Translations under genes and position numbers: made by a program
Notes under the pieces: model-generated
What the model was told of the DNA's origin: nothing
Database searches by the model: none
What the model saw: only the letters and a program-made list of their open reading frames with translations
Source of the DNA: Halobellus sp. MBLA0158
Lineage (GTDB): Archaea > Halobacteriota > Halobacteria > Halobacteriales > Haloferacaceae
DNA: 64,000 nt
Reading direction: 5' to 3'
NCBI RefSeq assembly: GCF_041477585.1
Contig: NZ_JBGNYA010000001.1
Span: 62,001 to 126,000 of the forward strand
Shown: positions 26,070-36,638 of the stretch, piece after piece
Layout: every line of letters begins with the position of its first letter
Numbering within the stretch: the stretch's first letter is position 1

Positions 26070-26435
26070 TCAGGACTCGTTGCGCTCTTCTGCTGAGTTC
26101 GAGCGTTCCTCGACGGCCTCGTAGTACCGCGAGAGGAACTGCACGCGGGAGGGATCGGCGTCGTCGTCGCCCGGGCCGTCGATCGACTCGGCGTCGGCGG
26201 CCGTATCGAAGGCGGCCTCGCGTTCGAGGTCGACCAGGAGGGCTTCGAGGTCGCCCCGAGGCTGGTGACAGAGGTCGCGGTAACACTCCTTGCAGAGGTG
26301 TTCGAACGACTTGCCGTGTCGCTCCCAGCGGTTGCCGTGCTTGTCGTACTCGCGCGCCTCCGAGCGGGCGAGCGACGTCCCGCAGGCGATGCAGACCACC
26401 GTCGTCTCATCCCGGTTGTTCCGGGAACGCCACAT
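26070..26435 (-). CDS. Zinc-ribbon haloarchaeal protein
   Basis: From ATG 26435 (MWRSRNNRDETTVVC) the product is 121 residues. Two CxxC pairs, CIACG near residue 15 and CKECYRDLC near residue 50, with a nearby histidine segment GKSFEHLCKEC, form a zinc ribbon. The C-terminal half is acidic and disordered. Similar short zinc proteins (DUF7562-like) are widespread in haloarchaea with unknown role. The upstream extension of the frame is arginine/proline-rich and was rejected. It converges with the SAMP cluster. Confidence 0.7.
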   Translation of the reverse strand: MWRSRNNRDETTVVCIACGTSLARSEAREYDKHGNRWERHGKSFEHLCKECYRDLCHQPRGDLEALLVDLEREAAFDTAADAESIDGPGDDDADPSRVQFLSRYYEAVEERSNSAEERNES

Positions 26436-26578
26436 ACGGAAGCCCACGACCCACCCGCACTTAGCGTTTTTCCGCGCGGCCCGACGGCGGGGCCGAGTCC
26501 GTAGGCCGGGGCGGGGACGGGGATCACGAGTCCGGCCGTGTCGCGTCATTTATCGGCCGGCGCGCCGTTCGGCCGTGT

Positions 26579-27058
26579 ATGCAGGTCAAATCCCGACACC
26601 ACCTCCGCGCCGACGAGATCGACGACCTGGAGGCGACCATCGAGGCGGGAACGGGCGTCGAACTCGACGGCGACACCTACGAGATGGTCGAGCTCGCCGA
26701 CGAGTCGTTCGACGTCGTCCTCGTCGACGGCGAGCCCGACGTCGTCCGCCTGGAGGGCGAACCGTCGCTGACCGTCCGGGGCGCGAACCGCCACGAGCCC
26801 ACGAGGAACGTCGTCACCGTCGACGCGGGCGCGATCTCGTTCGTCAGCGACGGCGCCGACGTGATGCGGCCCGGCATCGTCGAGGCCGACGGCGAGATCG
26901 AGGCGGACGACCTCGTCACGGTCGCCGAGGAGACCCACGGGAAGGTGCTGGCGATCGGCCGCGCGCTCGTCGGCGGCGACGAGATGACGGGCGACTCCGG
27001 GAAGGTCGTCGAGTCGATCCACCACGTCGGCGACGACCTCTACGAGTTTTCGGTCTGA
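26579..27058 (+). CDS. PUA-domain RNA-binding protein (MCT-1/Tma20-like)
   Basis: A 159-residue protein with an N-terminal pre-PUA part (MQVKSRHHLRADEIDDLEAT) and a C-terminal PUA domain starting near residue 75. The PUA segment VVTVDAGAISFVSDGADVMR and RPGIVEADGEIEADDLVTVA contains the typical G-A-DVMRPGI core. PUA domains bind structured RNA, and eukaryotic relatives act in translation re-initiation. A TTTA box (ATTTATCGG at about 26548) lies about 25-30 bp before the ATG. It is a single gene upstream of sepF. Confidence 0.88.
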   Translation: MQVKSRHHLRADEIDDLEATIEAGTGVELDGDTYEMVELADESFDVVLVDGEPDVVRLEGEPSLTVRGANRHEPTRNVVTVDAGAISFVSDGADVMRPGIVEADGEIEADDLVTVAEETHGKVLAIGRALVGGDEMTGDSGKVVESIHHVGDDLYEFSV

Positions 27059-27108
27059 GGGGCCCGAGGCCGCCGCTCCGGCCCGCGCTCGCGGCCCAGC
27101 ATCCGAGG

Positions 27109-27128
27109 CGTCAGACGCGCGTCTGACG
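27109..27128. promoter_or_regulatory. 20-bp perfect palindrome upstream of sepF
   Basis: The 20 bases are exactly self-complementary, with half-site CGTCAGACGC. The palindrome lies 35 bp before the sepF ATG and 50 bp after the stop of the PUA gene. A second short symmetrical sequence TAACGTGTTA follows at about 27136-27145. The size and position fit a dimeric repressor or activator operator at the sepF promoter. As RNA it could also form a terminator-like hairpin for the PUA gene, although no T-run follows. Confidence 0.6.
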
Positions 27129-27163
27129 TAAGAACTAACGTGTTACTGGCGTTTGGGAGTGGT

Positions 27164-27523
27164 ATGGGGATAATGAGCAAGATCATCAGCGGGGGCGGAC
27201 AGCACACGACCGACGAGTACCTCGACCTCGATGTCGAGGGGATCGAGGGGTCGACCGGCGAGGCCGGCGCCGGGATGCGCGTCCGCATCGCGACGATCAG
27301 CGGGAAACAGGACGTCATCGACATCAAGGACGCCGTCTACGACGGCGACCTGGTGATCGCTGACATCACGCGCCACACGACGAGCGACAGCACGATGGAA
27401 CACATCATGGACGACCTCCGGCAGGTCGCCGAAGAGGTAAACGGCGACATCGCCCAGAAGGGCGACGACCAGGTCATCATCGCCCCCACCGGCGTCGGCG
27501 TCGCGCGGCAGAAACTGAACTGA
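27164..27523 (+). CDS. sepF: Cell division protein SepF
   Basis: Archaeal SepF anchors FtsZ to the membrane at the division site. The 119-residue product starts [12 protein letters not shown], an N-terminal amphipathic membrane-binding segment. After an acidic linker comes the conserved SepF core [20 protein letters not shown], then [20 protein letters not shown] and [19 protein letters not shown] 27173 (MSKIIS) is an alternative start that would shorten the membrane anchor by three residues. The gene is single, preceded by a 20-bp palindrome. Confidence 0.92.
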   Translation: MGIMSKIISGGGQHTTDEYLDLDVEGIEGSTGEAGAGMRVRIATISGKQDVIDIKDAVYDGDLVIADITRHTTSDSTMEHIMDDLRQVAEEVNGDIAQKGDDQVIIAPTGVGVARQKLN

Positions 27524-27631
27524 GTCGCGGCCGCGGTCGGTCCCGTTCGGCGGTCGGACCCGAGCGACGACCGCCGTGTCGACCGCCGGAACCGACGAAC
27601 TTTCCTCTCCGCTCTCCGTACCGCCGCCCAG

Positions 27632-30580
<2,949 letters not shown>

Positions 30581-30601
30581 TCGCCGTTTTCTGGGCGAGC
30601 G

Positions 30602-30608
30602 TTTATAT
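30602..30608 (+). promoter_or_regulatory. TATA box of ncRNA element copy B
   Basis: TTTATAT, identical to the box of copy A, again exactly 21 bp before CCGTGATCTGA. It lies in the gap after uvrA and cannot serve uvrA itself. The next start codon is about 180 bp away, which is far for a normal leaderless haloarchaeal gene. Confidence 0.75.
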
Positions 30609-30629
30609 ACGATCGCCGGGGCAGACGCT

Positions 30630-30714
30630 CCGTGATCTGAGAGCGGCCCCGCGTCGTACAGCGGTCGTTCGACACAGCGACGCGGGGTAGACGGGGCAGG
30701 TGTCGACTGTACGC
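30630..30714 (+). ncRNA. Three-copy structured ncRNA element, copy B
   Basis: An 85-nt element between uvrA and the BNR-repeat gene. The hairpin stem 30647-30656 with 30678-30687 is 10 bp, with a U-A pair where copies A and C have C-G. Loop bases 30669-30675 (TCGACAC) match 30700-30706 (GTGTCGA), and loop bases 30657-30661 (TACAG) match 30707-30711 (CTGTA). Together these make a nearly continuous downstream helix (potential pseudoknot). Relative to copy A the loop pairing has changed on both sides (G-C to A-U). This is strong evidence that the RNA structure is selected. The downstream gene begins 73 bp past its end. Confidence 0.65.
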
Positions 30715-30787
30715 CATTCACACGAGACAGCCGCGGCATCCCCCAGCTGCCGCTATCTCCAAGTGAGAACGCCGCGTCGTGACAGAT

Positions 30788-31822
30788 ATGAGCACCTGCT
30801 ACGCCGCCTCGCGGGCGGGCGTGCTGGTCGTCGACATCGGCGCCACGGAAGCCAACGGCGACGCGGCCGGCGTCGCCGCGGGGCCGGCGCTGACGGACCA
30901 CGACGTCGAGTGCCTCGACGCCGCGAGCGACGCCCCCGAACGGGCCTTCTGCGGGACGTTCGACGCCGGCCTCCACCGGACGGTCGACGGCGGTGAGTCG
31001 TGGGAACGGGTCGGGAGCGAGCCGCTTCCGGAGTCGGTAACGAGCGTGACGATCGCACCGCGCGATCCCGACGTCGTCTACGCCGGGACCGAACCGAGCG
31101 CCGTCTACCGCTCGACCGACGGCGGCGACACCTGGGAAGAGCTATCGGGGCTCACGGACCTCCCCTCGGCGCCGGAGTGGTCGTTCCCGCCGCGGCCCGA
31201 CACCCACCACGTCCGCTGGGTCGAGGTCGATCCCAGCGATTCCGACCACCTCTACGTCGCCGTCGAGGCCGGCGCGCTCATCCAGACCCACGACGGCGGC
31301 GACACCTGGGAGGAGCGGTCGCCGACCACGCGGCGGGACACCCACTCGATGGCGATCCACCCGGACGCCCCCGACCGCGTCCGCGCCGCCGCGGGCGACG
31401 GCTACGCCGAGAGCGACGACGCCGGCCGGAACTGGACGTTCCCGCAAGAGGGGCTGAAACACCGCTACTGCTGGAGCGTCGCGGTCGATCCCGGCGATCC
31501 CGAGCGGGTGCTCCTCTCGGCCGCGGCGAGCGCGCGCCGGGCCCACACGCCCGAGCGGGCGGCGTCGTACTTGTACCGACAAGACGGGTCGACGAGTGGC
31601 GGCGACGCCGCCTGGGAACGCCTCGACGACGCGGGCGTGCCGACCGGCGAGGGCGTGCTCCGGCCGACGCTCTCGGGCGGGACCGAAGCCGGCGAGCTGT
31701 TCGCGCTCACAGACCGCGGGCTCTACCGGACGGGCGACGGCGGCGACGCCTTCGAGCGGGTCGAAGTCGAGTGGCCCGAGTCGTTCCGCGAGCGGACGAC
31801 CCGCGGACTCGCGGTGGTGTGA
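30788..31822 (+). CDS. BNR/WD40-like beta-propeller protein (sortilin-type repeats)
   Basis: A 344-residue protein built of BNR/Asp-box repeats: HRTVDGGESWERVG, YRSTDGGDTWEELS, IQTHDGGDTWEERS, AESDDAGRNWTFPQ and YRTGDGGDAFERVE. These form a propeller fold. No signal peptide is apparent, so a cytoplasmic location is likely. Similar haloarchaeal glycosyl-hydrolase-like or photosynthesis-system-assembly-like propellers have no proven activity. Start ATG 30788 is chosen, and GTG 30779 is in frame. The gene stands alone, after ncRNA copy B. Confidence 0.82.
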   Translation: MSTCYAASRAGVLVVDIGATEANGDAAGVAAGPALTDHDVECLDAASDAPERAFCGTFDAGLHRTVDGGESWERVGSEPLPESVTSVTIAPRDPDVVYAGTEPSAVYRSTDGGDTWEELSGLTDLPSAPEWSFPPRPDTHHVRWVEVDPSDSDHLYVAVEAGALIQTHDGGDTWEERSPTTRRDTHSMAIHPDAPDRVRAAAGDGYAESDDAGRNWTFPQEGLKHRYCWSVAVDPGDPERVLLSAAASARRAHTPERAASYLYRQDGSTSGGDAAWERLDDAGVPTGEGVLRPTLSGGTEAGELFALTDRGLYRTGDGGDAFERVEVEWPESFRERTTRGLAVV

Positions 31823-31916
31823 AGCGAGCGGCGGCTCCGAGAGGAGTCGCGAGCGAGGACACCGATGCGACAGCGACAGCGAAGGTATTTGCCGCCGCAC
31901 CCGATAGGGACGGGTG

Positions 31917-33017
31917 ATGTACGATTTCGCGGTCGTGGGCGTCGGCCCCGCGGGGGCGCGCTTCGCGCGGGGCGCGGCCGAGGCGGGCTACGACGTCGTC
32001 GCCTTCGAACAGGGGACCGTCGGGACGCCGCTGGCGTGTTCGGGCCACGTCAGCACCGACATCTGGGGGTACGTCCCCGACGACGCGAAGCCCGAACTCC
32101 TCCAGAACCGCGTGTACGGCGCCCGCTTCCAAGTCGGCGGCCCGGGATCGACGGGCTACCCGTTCTACAAGCGCGAGGAGGTCTCGAACGTCATCGACCG
32201 CGTCGAGCTGGACCGGACGCTCGCCGACTGCGCCCGGGCGGCGGGCGCGGACGTCCGCGAGCGCCACACCGTCGTCGACGTCGACGAGCGCCACGACGGC
32301 GTCGAACTGACCGTCTCGAACGCCGGCGAGACCGAGACCGTCCGCGCGAAGATGGTCGCGGGCTGCGACGGGCCGACCTCGCGGGTCCGGCGCGGCTGTG
32401 ACCTCCCCGAGCCGGGCGAACTCATCCACGGCGTGCTCGCGTTCGATCCCGAGCCCGACGGCGGCGACTTCGTCGACGTCCACCTCACCGCGCCGCGCTT
32501 CTTCGCGTGGCGGATCCCCCGCGGCGACGCGGGCGTCGAGTACGGCCTCGCCGCGCCGCCGGGCGAGTCGGTGAACGACCTCTTCGACCGCCTCACCGAC
32601 GCCTACGACGTCGAGACCGAGCACTTCTGCTCCGGCGCGATCCCGATCGGCCCGCCGGAGCGCGTCCACGGCCGGCGCGTCTTCCTGATCGGCGACGCCG
32701 CGGCGCAGACCAAGCCCTTCACCGGCGGCGGGATCCTCTACGGGATGACCGCCGCCGACTGCGCCGTCGACGCCGTCGACCCCGACGACCCGGCGACCCT
32801 CCGCGACTACGAGTCCGCGTGGCGCGCCGAACTCTCCCGCGAGATCGCCCTCGGTCACTGGCTCCGGCGGGCATACTCGCTCCCGGAGCCCGTCCAGCAC
32901 CTCGGGCTGCGGACCCTCTCCGGCGAGATCGGGGTCCACATGGACAAGCCGTCGTCCTTCTTTTCGGCCGCGAACCTGCGGAAGATGCTCGGTATCGGGC
33001 GTAGCGGCGAACAGTAA
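31917..33017 (+). CDS. Geranylgeranyl reductase family flavoprotein
   Basis: FAD-dependent reductase of the family that saturates isoprenoid chains of archaeal lipids or related prenyl compounds. The 366-residue protein has the N-terminal Rossmann FAD motif DFAVVGVGPAGARFARGAAE, the substrate-pocket region CSGHVSTDIWGYVPDD, and the second FAD motif VFLIGDAAAQTKPFTGGG near residue 265. A GTG three bases upstream is an alternative start. A TATTT box lies about 30 bp before the ATG. It is not in an operon, and several paralogues usually exist per genome, so the exact substrate is not determined. Confidence 0.88.
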   Translation: MYDFAVVGVGPAGARFARGAAEAGYDVVAFEQGTVGTPLACSGHVSTDIWGYVPDDAKPELLQNRVYGARFQVGGPGSTGYPFYKREEVSNVIDRVELDRTLADCARAAGADVRERHTVVDVDERHDGVELTVSNAGETETVRAKMVAGCDGPTSRVRRGCDLPEPGELIHGVLAFDPEPDGGDFVDVHLTAPRFFAWRIPRGDAGVEYGLAAPPGESVNDLFDRLTDAYDVETEHFCSGAIPIGPPERVHGRRVFLIGDAAAQTKPFTGGGILYGMTAADCAVDAVDPDDPATLRDYESAWRAELSREIALGHWLRRAYSLPEPVQHLGLRTLSGEIGVHMDKPSSFFSAANLRKMLGIGRSGEQ

Positions 33018-33062
33018 GCGGCGGCGACAGAGATCAAGCACACGGGCCATAACTGACGGCGG

Positions 33063-34850
33063 CTACGCGTCGCTGTCCGTCTCACAGACCGTTCGGAACC
33101 GGAGTCGCACGGTCGCGGGCGCGGACGCGTCGTAGGAGATCTGACCGCCGACCCGCTCTGTGGTCCAACGGACGAGCCACAGGCCGACGCCGCCGGCGTG
33201 CTCTGTCGGCCGCTCCTCGTCGGTCTCGAAGACGTTCCGCTCCTCGGGGGGGATCCCCGAGCCCTGGTCGGAGACCGAAAGCGTCGTCCGGTCGTCGCCG
33301 GCGTCGATGCGGACAACGACCGGCGGCGCCCCGTGTTCGAGGGCGTTCTCGATGAGCTCGACGATTCCCAGGGAGACGCTCTCGTCGGCCTGGACGACCG
33401 CGCGATCGGGGAACTCCGTCCGGACGTCGGCGTCGGGAGAGGCGTCCAAGACCTCCTCGACGGCGTCGGTCGCGATCGCGACGAGGTCCCGGTGTTCGAG
33501 CGTCTGTGAGGACTCGTCGACGACGTTGCGGAAGCGCCGCGCGCTCTCGCTCTGCCTGACGAGGTCCTCGCCGGCGTCGGTGATCCGGTCGGCCACCTGC
33601 CGCACCGCCGGGTCCTCGTTATCGGCGAGCTGTTGCGCGTAGCCCAGCACGACGTTCATCCGGTTGCGGACGTTGTGGCGGAGGACCCGATCGAGCACCG
33701 AGAGGCGCTGCTGCTGGCGGACGGACTCGGTCACGTCGCGCTGGAAGCCGAGGTAGTTCGTGACCTCGCCGACGGCGTTGCGGACGGGCATCACGTCCAG
33801 CGCGTTGTGGAACGGATCGCCGTTCTTCCGGTAGTTCAGGATCGTCACCGACACGGGCCGCTCGGCGTCGATGGCCCGCCGGAGCCGGGCGACCGTCTCG
33901 TCGCTCGTATCCGCGCCCTGGAGGAACCGACAGTTGCGGCCGATGACCTCCTCGCGGTCGTAGCCCGTGATCTCGGCGAACCGATCGTTGGCGTAGATCA
34001 TCGGATTGTCCGGGAGCGACGGGTCGGTGATCGTGATGCCGATCGACGCCTCGTCCATCGCGCGTCGGTACAGGTCGAGCCGCCGCTCGCGTTCGATCCG
34101 CTCTGTCAGATCCTGCGCGAGGACGAGCCGCTCGTCGCCCTCGCCGGTCAGGACCGCCGAGAACTCACAGATCGCGGCGCCGGTGTCGGTCTCGAAGACG
34201 ACCGTCCGTGACCGCGCGCTGGACTGGGAGACGTGCGCCGGCGCATCTTCGAGGACGTGCCGGAGCGTCTCCCGGTCCTCGCCGGCGACGAACGACGCGA
34301 GCGACTCCCCGCGGACGGCCTCGCGGTCGCGGCCGAGCAGCCCCTCGGCGGCGCGGTTCATCGCCTTGATCGCGCCGTCTTCGACCAGGAACTTCGGGCT
34401 CGGCGCCAGCTCGAACAGCCGCCGGTAGCGCTGTTCAGTCTGCCGCAGCTCCTCGTCGAGGCGGCGGCGACGCGACAGCGTGTCGATCCGGAAGCGGAGT
34501 CGCCCCGGATCGATCGGCGGCGTCACCACGTCGTCGACCAGCTCGCGGATCTCGGGCGGGAGCCTGTCGAACGCGTCCGCCCGGTTCTCGACGAGCAGAC
34601 AGGGCATAAAGGGCTGCTGCCGCGACCGCCGTTCGCGGACCTCGGGCTCGATCGCCCGGAGCCCCGGGGCGTCGACGAGGCAGATGTCGAACTCGGGAAG
34701 GGAACCGTCGACCCCGATGTCCGGCGAGCACTCGACGAGGGCGTAGCCGGGGGAGTCGCGGACCCAGTCGACGAGGACGTCGCGGTTTCCTCGATTCGAG
34801 ACCGCCACGAGGACGACCGTGTCGTCGGTCTGCGGCGTCGGATCGGACAT
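33063..34850 (-). CDS. LOV-domain sensor histidine kinase (receiver-PAS-LOV-HK)
   Basis: A soluble 595-residue kinase, likely a blue-light sensor. The N-terminus (about 10-125) resembles a receiver domain (FDICLVDAPGL with a potential phospho-Asp). A PAS domain spans about 135-255. A LOV domain spans about 268-378, with the photoactive-cysteine signature GRNCRFLQG (Cys307) and the flavin-contact elements NYRKNGDPFHN and LGFQRDVTE. The haloarchaeal H-box VLRHNVRNRMNV, N-box ELIENALEHG and G-boxes DQGSGIPPEE and GGVGLWLVRW follow. All kinase motifs look intact. It starts 6 bp after a KaiC-like gene and is its operon partner. No DNA-binding domain is present, so output should go through a response regulator or KaiC. 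Confidence 0.9.
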   Translation of the reverse strand: MSDPTPQTDDTVVLVAVSNRGNRDVLVDWVRDSPGYALVECSPDIGVDGSLPEFDICLVDAPGLRAIEPEVRERRSRQQPFMPCLLVENRADAFDRLPPEIRELVDDVVTPPIDPGRLRFRIDTLSRRRRLDEELRQTEQRYRRLFELAPSPKFLVEDGAIKAMNRAAEGLLGRDREAVRGESLASFVAGEDRETLRHVLEDAPAHVSQSSARSRTVVFETDTGAAICEFSAVLTGEGDERLVLAQDLTERIERERRLDLYRRAMDEASIGITITDPSLPDNPMIYANDRFAEITGYDREEVIGRNCRFLQGADTSDETVARLRRAIDAERPVSVTILNYRKNGDPFHNALDVMPVRNAVGEVTNYLGFQRDVTESVRQQQRLSVLDRVLRHNVRNRMNVVLGYAQQLADNEDPAVRQVADRITDAGEDLVRQSESARRFRNVVDESSQTLEHRDLVAIATDAVEEVLDASPDADVRTEFPDRAVVQADESVSLGIVELIENALEHGAPPVVVRIDAGDDRTTLSVSDQGSGIPPEERNVFETDEERPTEHAGGVGLWLVRWTTERVGGQISYDASAPATVRLRFRTVCETDSDA

Positions 34851-34856
34851 ACGGGG

Positions 34857-36365
34857 TCACTCTGGCTCCGACCGGTCCGATCCGTCCCGCGCCTCGGGGT
34901 CACGGCTCCGCTCGAAGGGGTGGTCGTCCCCCCAGTCGGGCGTACCGGTGAGGATCCCGCGGAGCCCGGCCAGCGGGTCGCCCACGCGGATCCCCGCGCC
35001 CGTGATCTCGAACTCCCGGAGCGTCCGCTCGAAGTCACCGGTGCGCTTTTTGAGCACCCCGACGGCCTTGTGGAGTTCGCCGGAGACTTCGAGATACCGG
35101 AGGAACAGGATGTTGTCGGCGAGGTAGCTGATGTGGGTGCTCGTGGGCTCGAAGGTTCCCGTCACCGAATCGAGGTCGTCGATGAAGACGACCGTCACGC
35201 CCGTCCGCTTGAGGTAGCGGCCGAGCGCGTGGAGCTCGCGGACGAGGTCGTCCTCCTCGCCCCGGATCGAGAGCCGGTAGCCCGAGATGCCGTCGATCAC
35301 GACGAACTCCGCGTCCGCGGTCTCGACCTCGCGTCTGACCCGGTGGGCGAACTCGTCGGGCGAGATGGACAGGGGCTCGACCGCCTCGACGACGAGGTCC
35401 CCGGAGGCCTCCAGGTCCGCCACCGGCAGTCCGATGCTCGACGCGCGCCGGTGGAAGGTGTCCGGAGTCTCCTCGAAGAGGTAAAAGAGGGCGCGCTCGC
35501 CCCGCGCGGCGGCCTCGGTGGCGAACTGAGCGGCGGTCGTCGTCTTGCCGACGCCACTGGATCCGCTGATGACGGTGACCGTGCTCCGCTCGATCCCGCC
35601 GTGGAGGAGGTCGTCGAGCTCGTCGACGCCCGAGGGGAGCGTTCCCGAGCGCTCGCGCGGCTGGTGCGCGTCCGGCGAGAGCTTCGTGAACACCGCGATC
35701 CCGCCGTCCGAGATCCGCATCGTGTGCGCACCCGAGAAGAAGTCCGACCCGCGGAACTTCGTCACCTCGACCGTCCGGCCCTTGGCGGCGTGGTCGAGGT
35801 GGATGCTCCCGTCGCAGAGGTATTCGAGCGTGTGCCGCTCGCCTTCCAGCGCCTGTTGGCCGCTGAAGAGCACCGTCGCCGACTGGTCGGTGAGGTACTG
35901 GACGAAGCCCGAGACCTCCTGGCGGAACTGGTACTCGTCGGGCGTGAGATACTGGAGGTGCGTGAGGGGGTCGACGAACACCCGATCGGGCTCGTGGGCC
36001 TCGACGGCGTCGACGATCCGGGCCGCGACGTCGTCGCCCTCGACGACGTCCGGCTCGAACACGTCGTAGGACTGCTCGGAGACGAAGCGCTCGGCGCCCG
36101 GCGAGAGGTCCAGGAAGTCGATCCCGTCGGTGTCGAAGCCCAGCCCCTCGGCGTCGCGGCGGATGTCCTCGGGGTCCTCCTCGAAGGCGACGAACAGGGC
36201 GTTCTCGCCCGCGTCGACGCCCGCGGTGAGGAAGTGGAGCCCGACGATCGTCTTGCCGGTGCCGGCGCCGCCGGTCACCATATACGCTCGCTCCCGGAAG
36301 AGCCCCCCGCAGAGGATCTCGTCGAGCCCGTCGATCCCGGTCGAGACGCGAGCGCGTTCGCTCAT
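34857..36365 (-). CDS. Double-domain KaiC-like ATPase
   Basis: A 502-residue RecA-superfamily ATPase with two KaiC domains, close to the length of cyanobacterial KaiC. CI: Walker A GGAGTGKT (32-39), the paired glutamates FEED (62-63) and Walker B DRVFVDPLTHL. CII: Walker A GSSGVGKT (268-275), FEET (298-299) and FVVIDGISGY. The C-terminal segment THISYLADNILFLRYLEVSG aligns with the KaiC phosphorylation site region. The position of Ser431 is kept (Ser413), but Thr432 is replaced by Tyr (Tyr414). No KaiA or KaiB is in the window. The downstream LOV kinase gene follows after 6 bp. An inverted repeat surrounds the TATA element. Confidence 0.92.
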   Translation of the reverse strand: MSERARVSTGIDGLDEILCGGLFRERAYMVTGGAGTGKTIVGLHFLTAGVDAGENALFVAFEEDPEDIRRDAEGLGFDTDGIDFLDLSPGAERFVSEQSYDVFEPDVVEGDDVAARIVDAVEAHEPDRVFVDPLTHLQYLTPDEYQFRQEVSGFVQYLTDQSATVLFSGQQALEGERHTLEYLCDGSIHLDHAAKGRTVEVTKFRGSDFFSGAHTMRISDGGIAVFTKLSPDAHQPRERSGTLPSGVDELDDLLHGGIERSTVTVISGSSGVGKTTTAAQFATEAAARGERALFYLFEETPDTFHRRASSIGLPVADLEASGDLVVEAVEPLSISPDEFAHRVRREVETADAEFVVIDGISGYRLSIRGEEDDLVRELHALGRYLKRTGVTVVFIDDLDSVTGTFEPTSTHISYLADNILFLRYLEVSGELHKAVGVLKKRTGDFERTLREFEITGAGIRVGDPLAGLRGILTGTPDWGDDHPFERSRDPEARDGSDRSEPE

Positions 36366-36377
36366 TGATAGATCGGG

Positions 36378-36409
36378 GGACCGCGAGATATTGATTGTTT
36401 GGGCGGTCC
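36378..36409 (-). promoter_or_regulatory. Promoter of the KaiC/LOV operon with flanking inverted repeat
   Basis: GGACCGC at 36378-36384 and its exact complement GCGGTCC at 36403-36409 are separated by 18 bp. On the reverse strand, the sequence between them contains CAATCAATATC, an AT-rich TATA-like box about 25 bp from the kaiC-like ATG, as expected for a leaderless haloarchaeal gene. A dimeric regulator binding the two half-sites would cover the TBP/TFB site, suggesting repression. Confidence 0.5.
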
Positions 36410-36445
36410 GCCGGGTCGTGTTTAGTTAAGCGCCAGAGTAATATT

Positions 36446-36469
36446 CGACGTAGAAAATCTACAACGTCG
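36446..36469. promoter_or_regulatory. Interrupted palindrome upstream of the KaiC/LOV operon
   Basis: An inverted repeat with inner arms GTAGA (36450-36454) and TCTAC (36458-36462) and outer arms CGAC (36446-36449) and GTCG (36466-36469). It sits in an AT-rich gap of about 270 bp that separates the KaiC operon from the gcvT-like gene. The center is about 90 bp upstream of the kaiC-like ATG. The rest of the gap (36470-36638) is unusually AT-rich, with GTTAC/GTAAC repeats, and holds no gene that I can support. Confidence 0.45.
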
Positions 36470-36638
36470 ATAATTGCTAGGTGAACTGATTGTCCGGTTA
36501 CGGTTAGTAACTTAATCAATGTCAAACCCAGAACGGAACGCAGACGTGTGAGATTACTCAAAACCTCACGGATCAGGTGTTACACAAAACAATTACTCAC
36601 AGTATTAACTAAACACGGCCGTCCGCCGTCTGTCCCGG

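Noticed and set aside
30630-30714. ncRNA copies considered as degenerate tRNAs or H/ACA guide RNAs
   Set aside because: No cloverleaf can be drawn, there is no T-arm TTCGAAT pattern, and no ACA box follows the hairpin at a fixed 3' distance.
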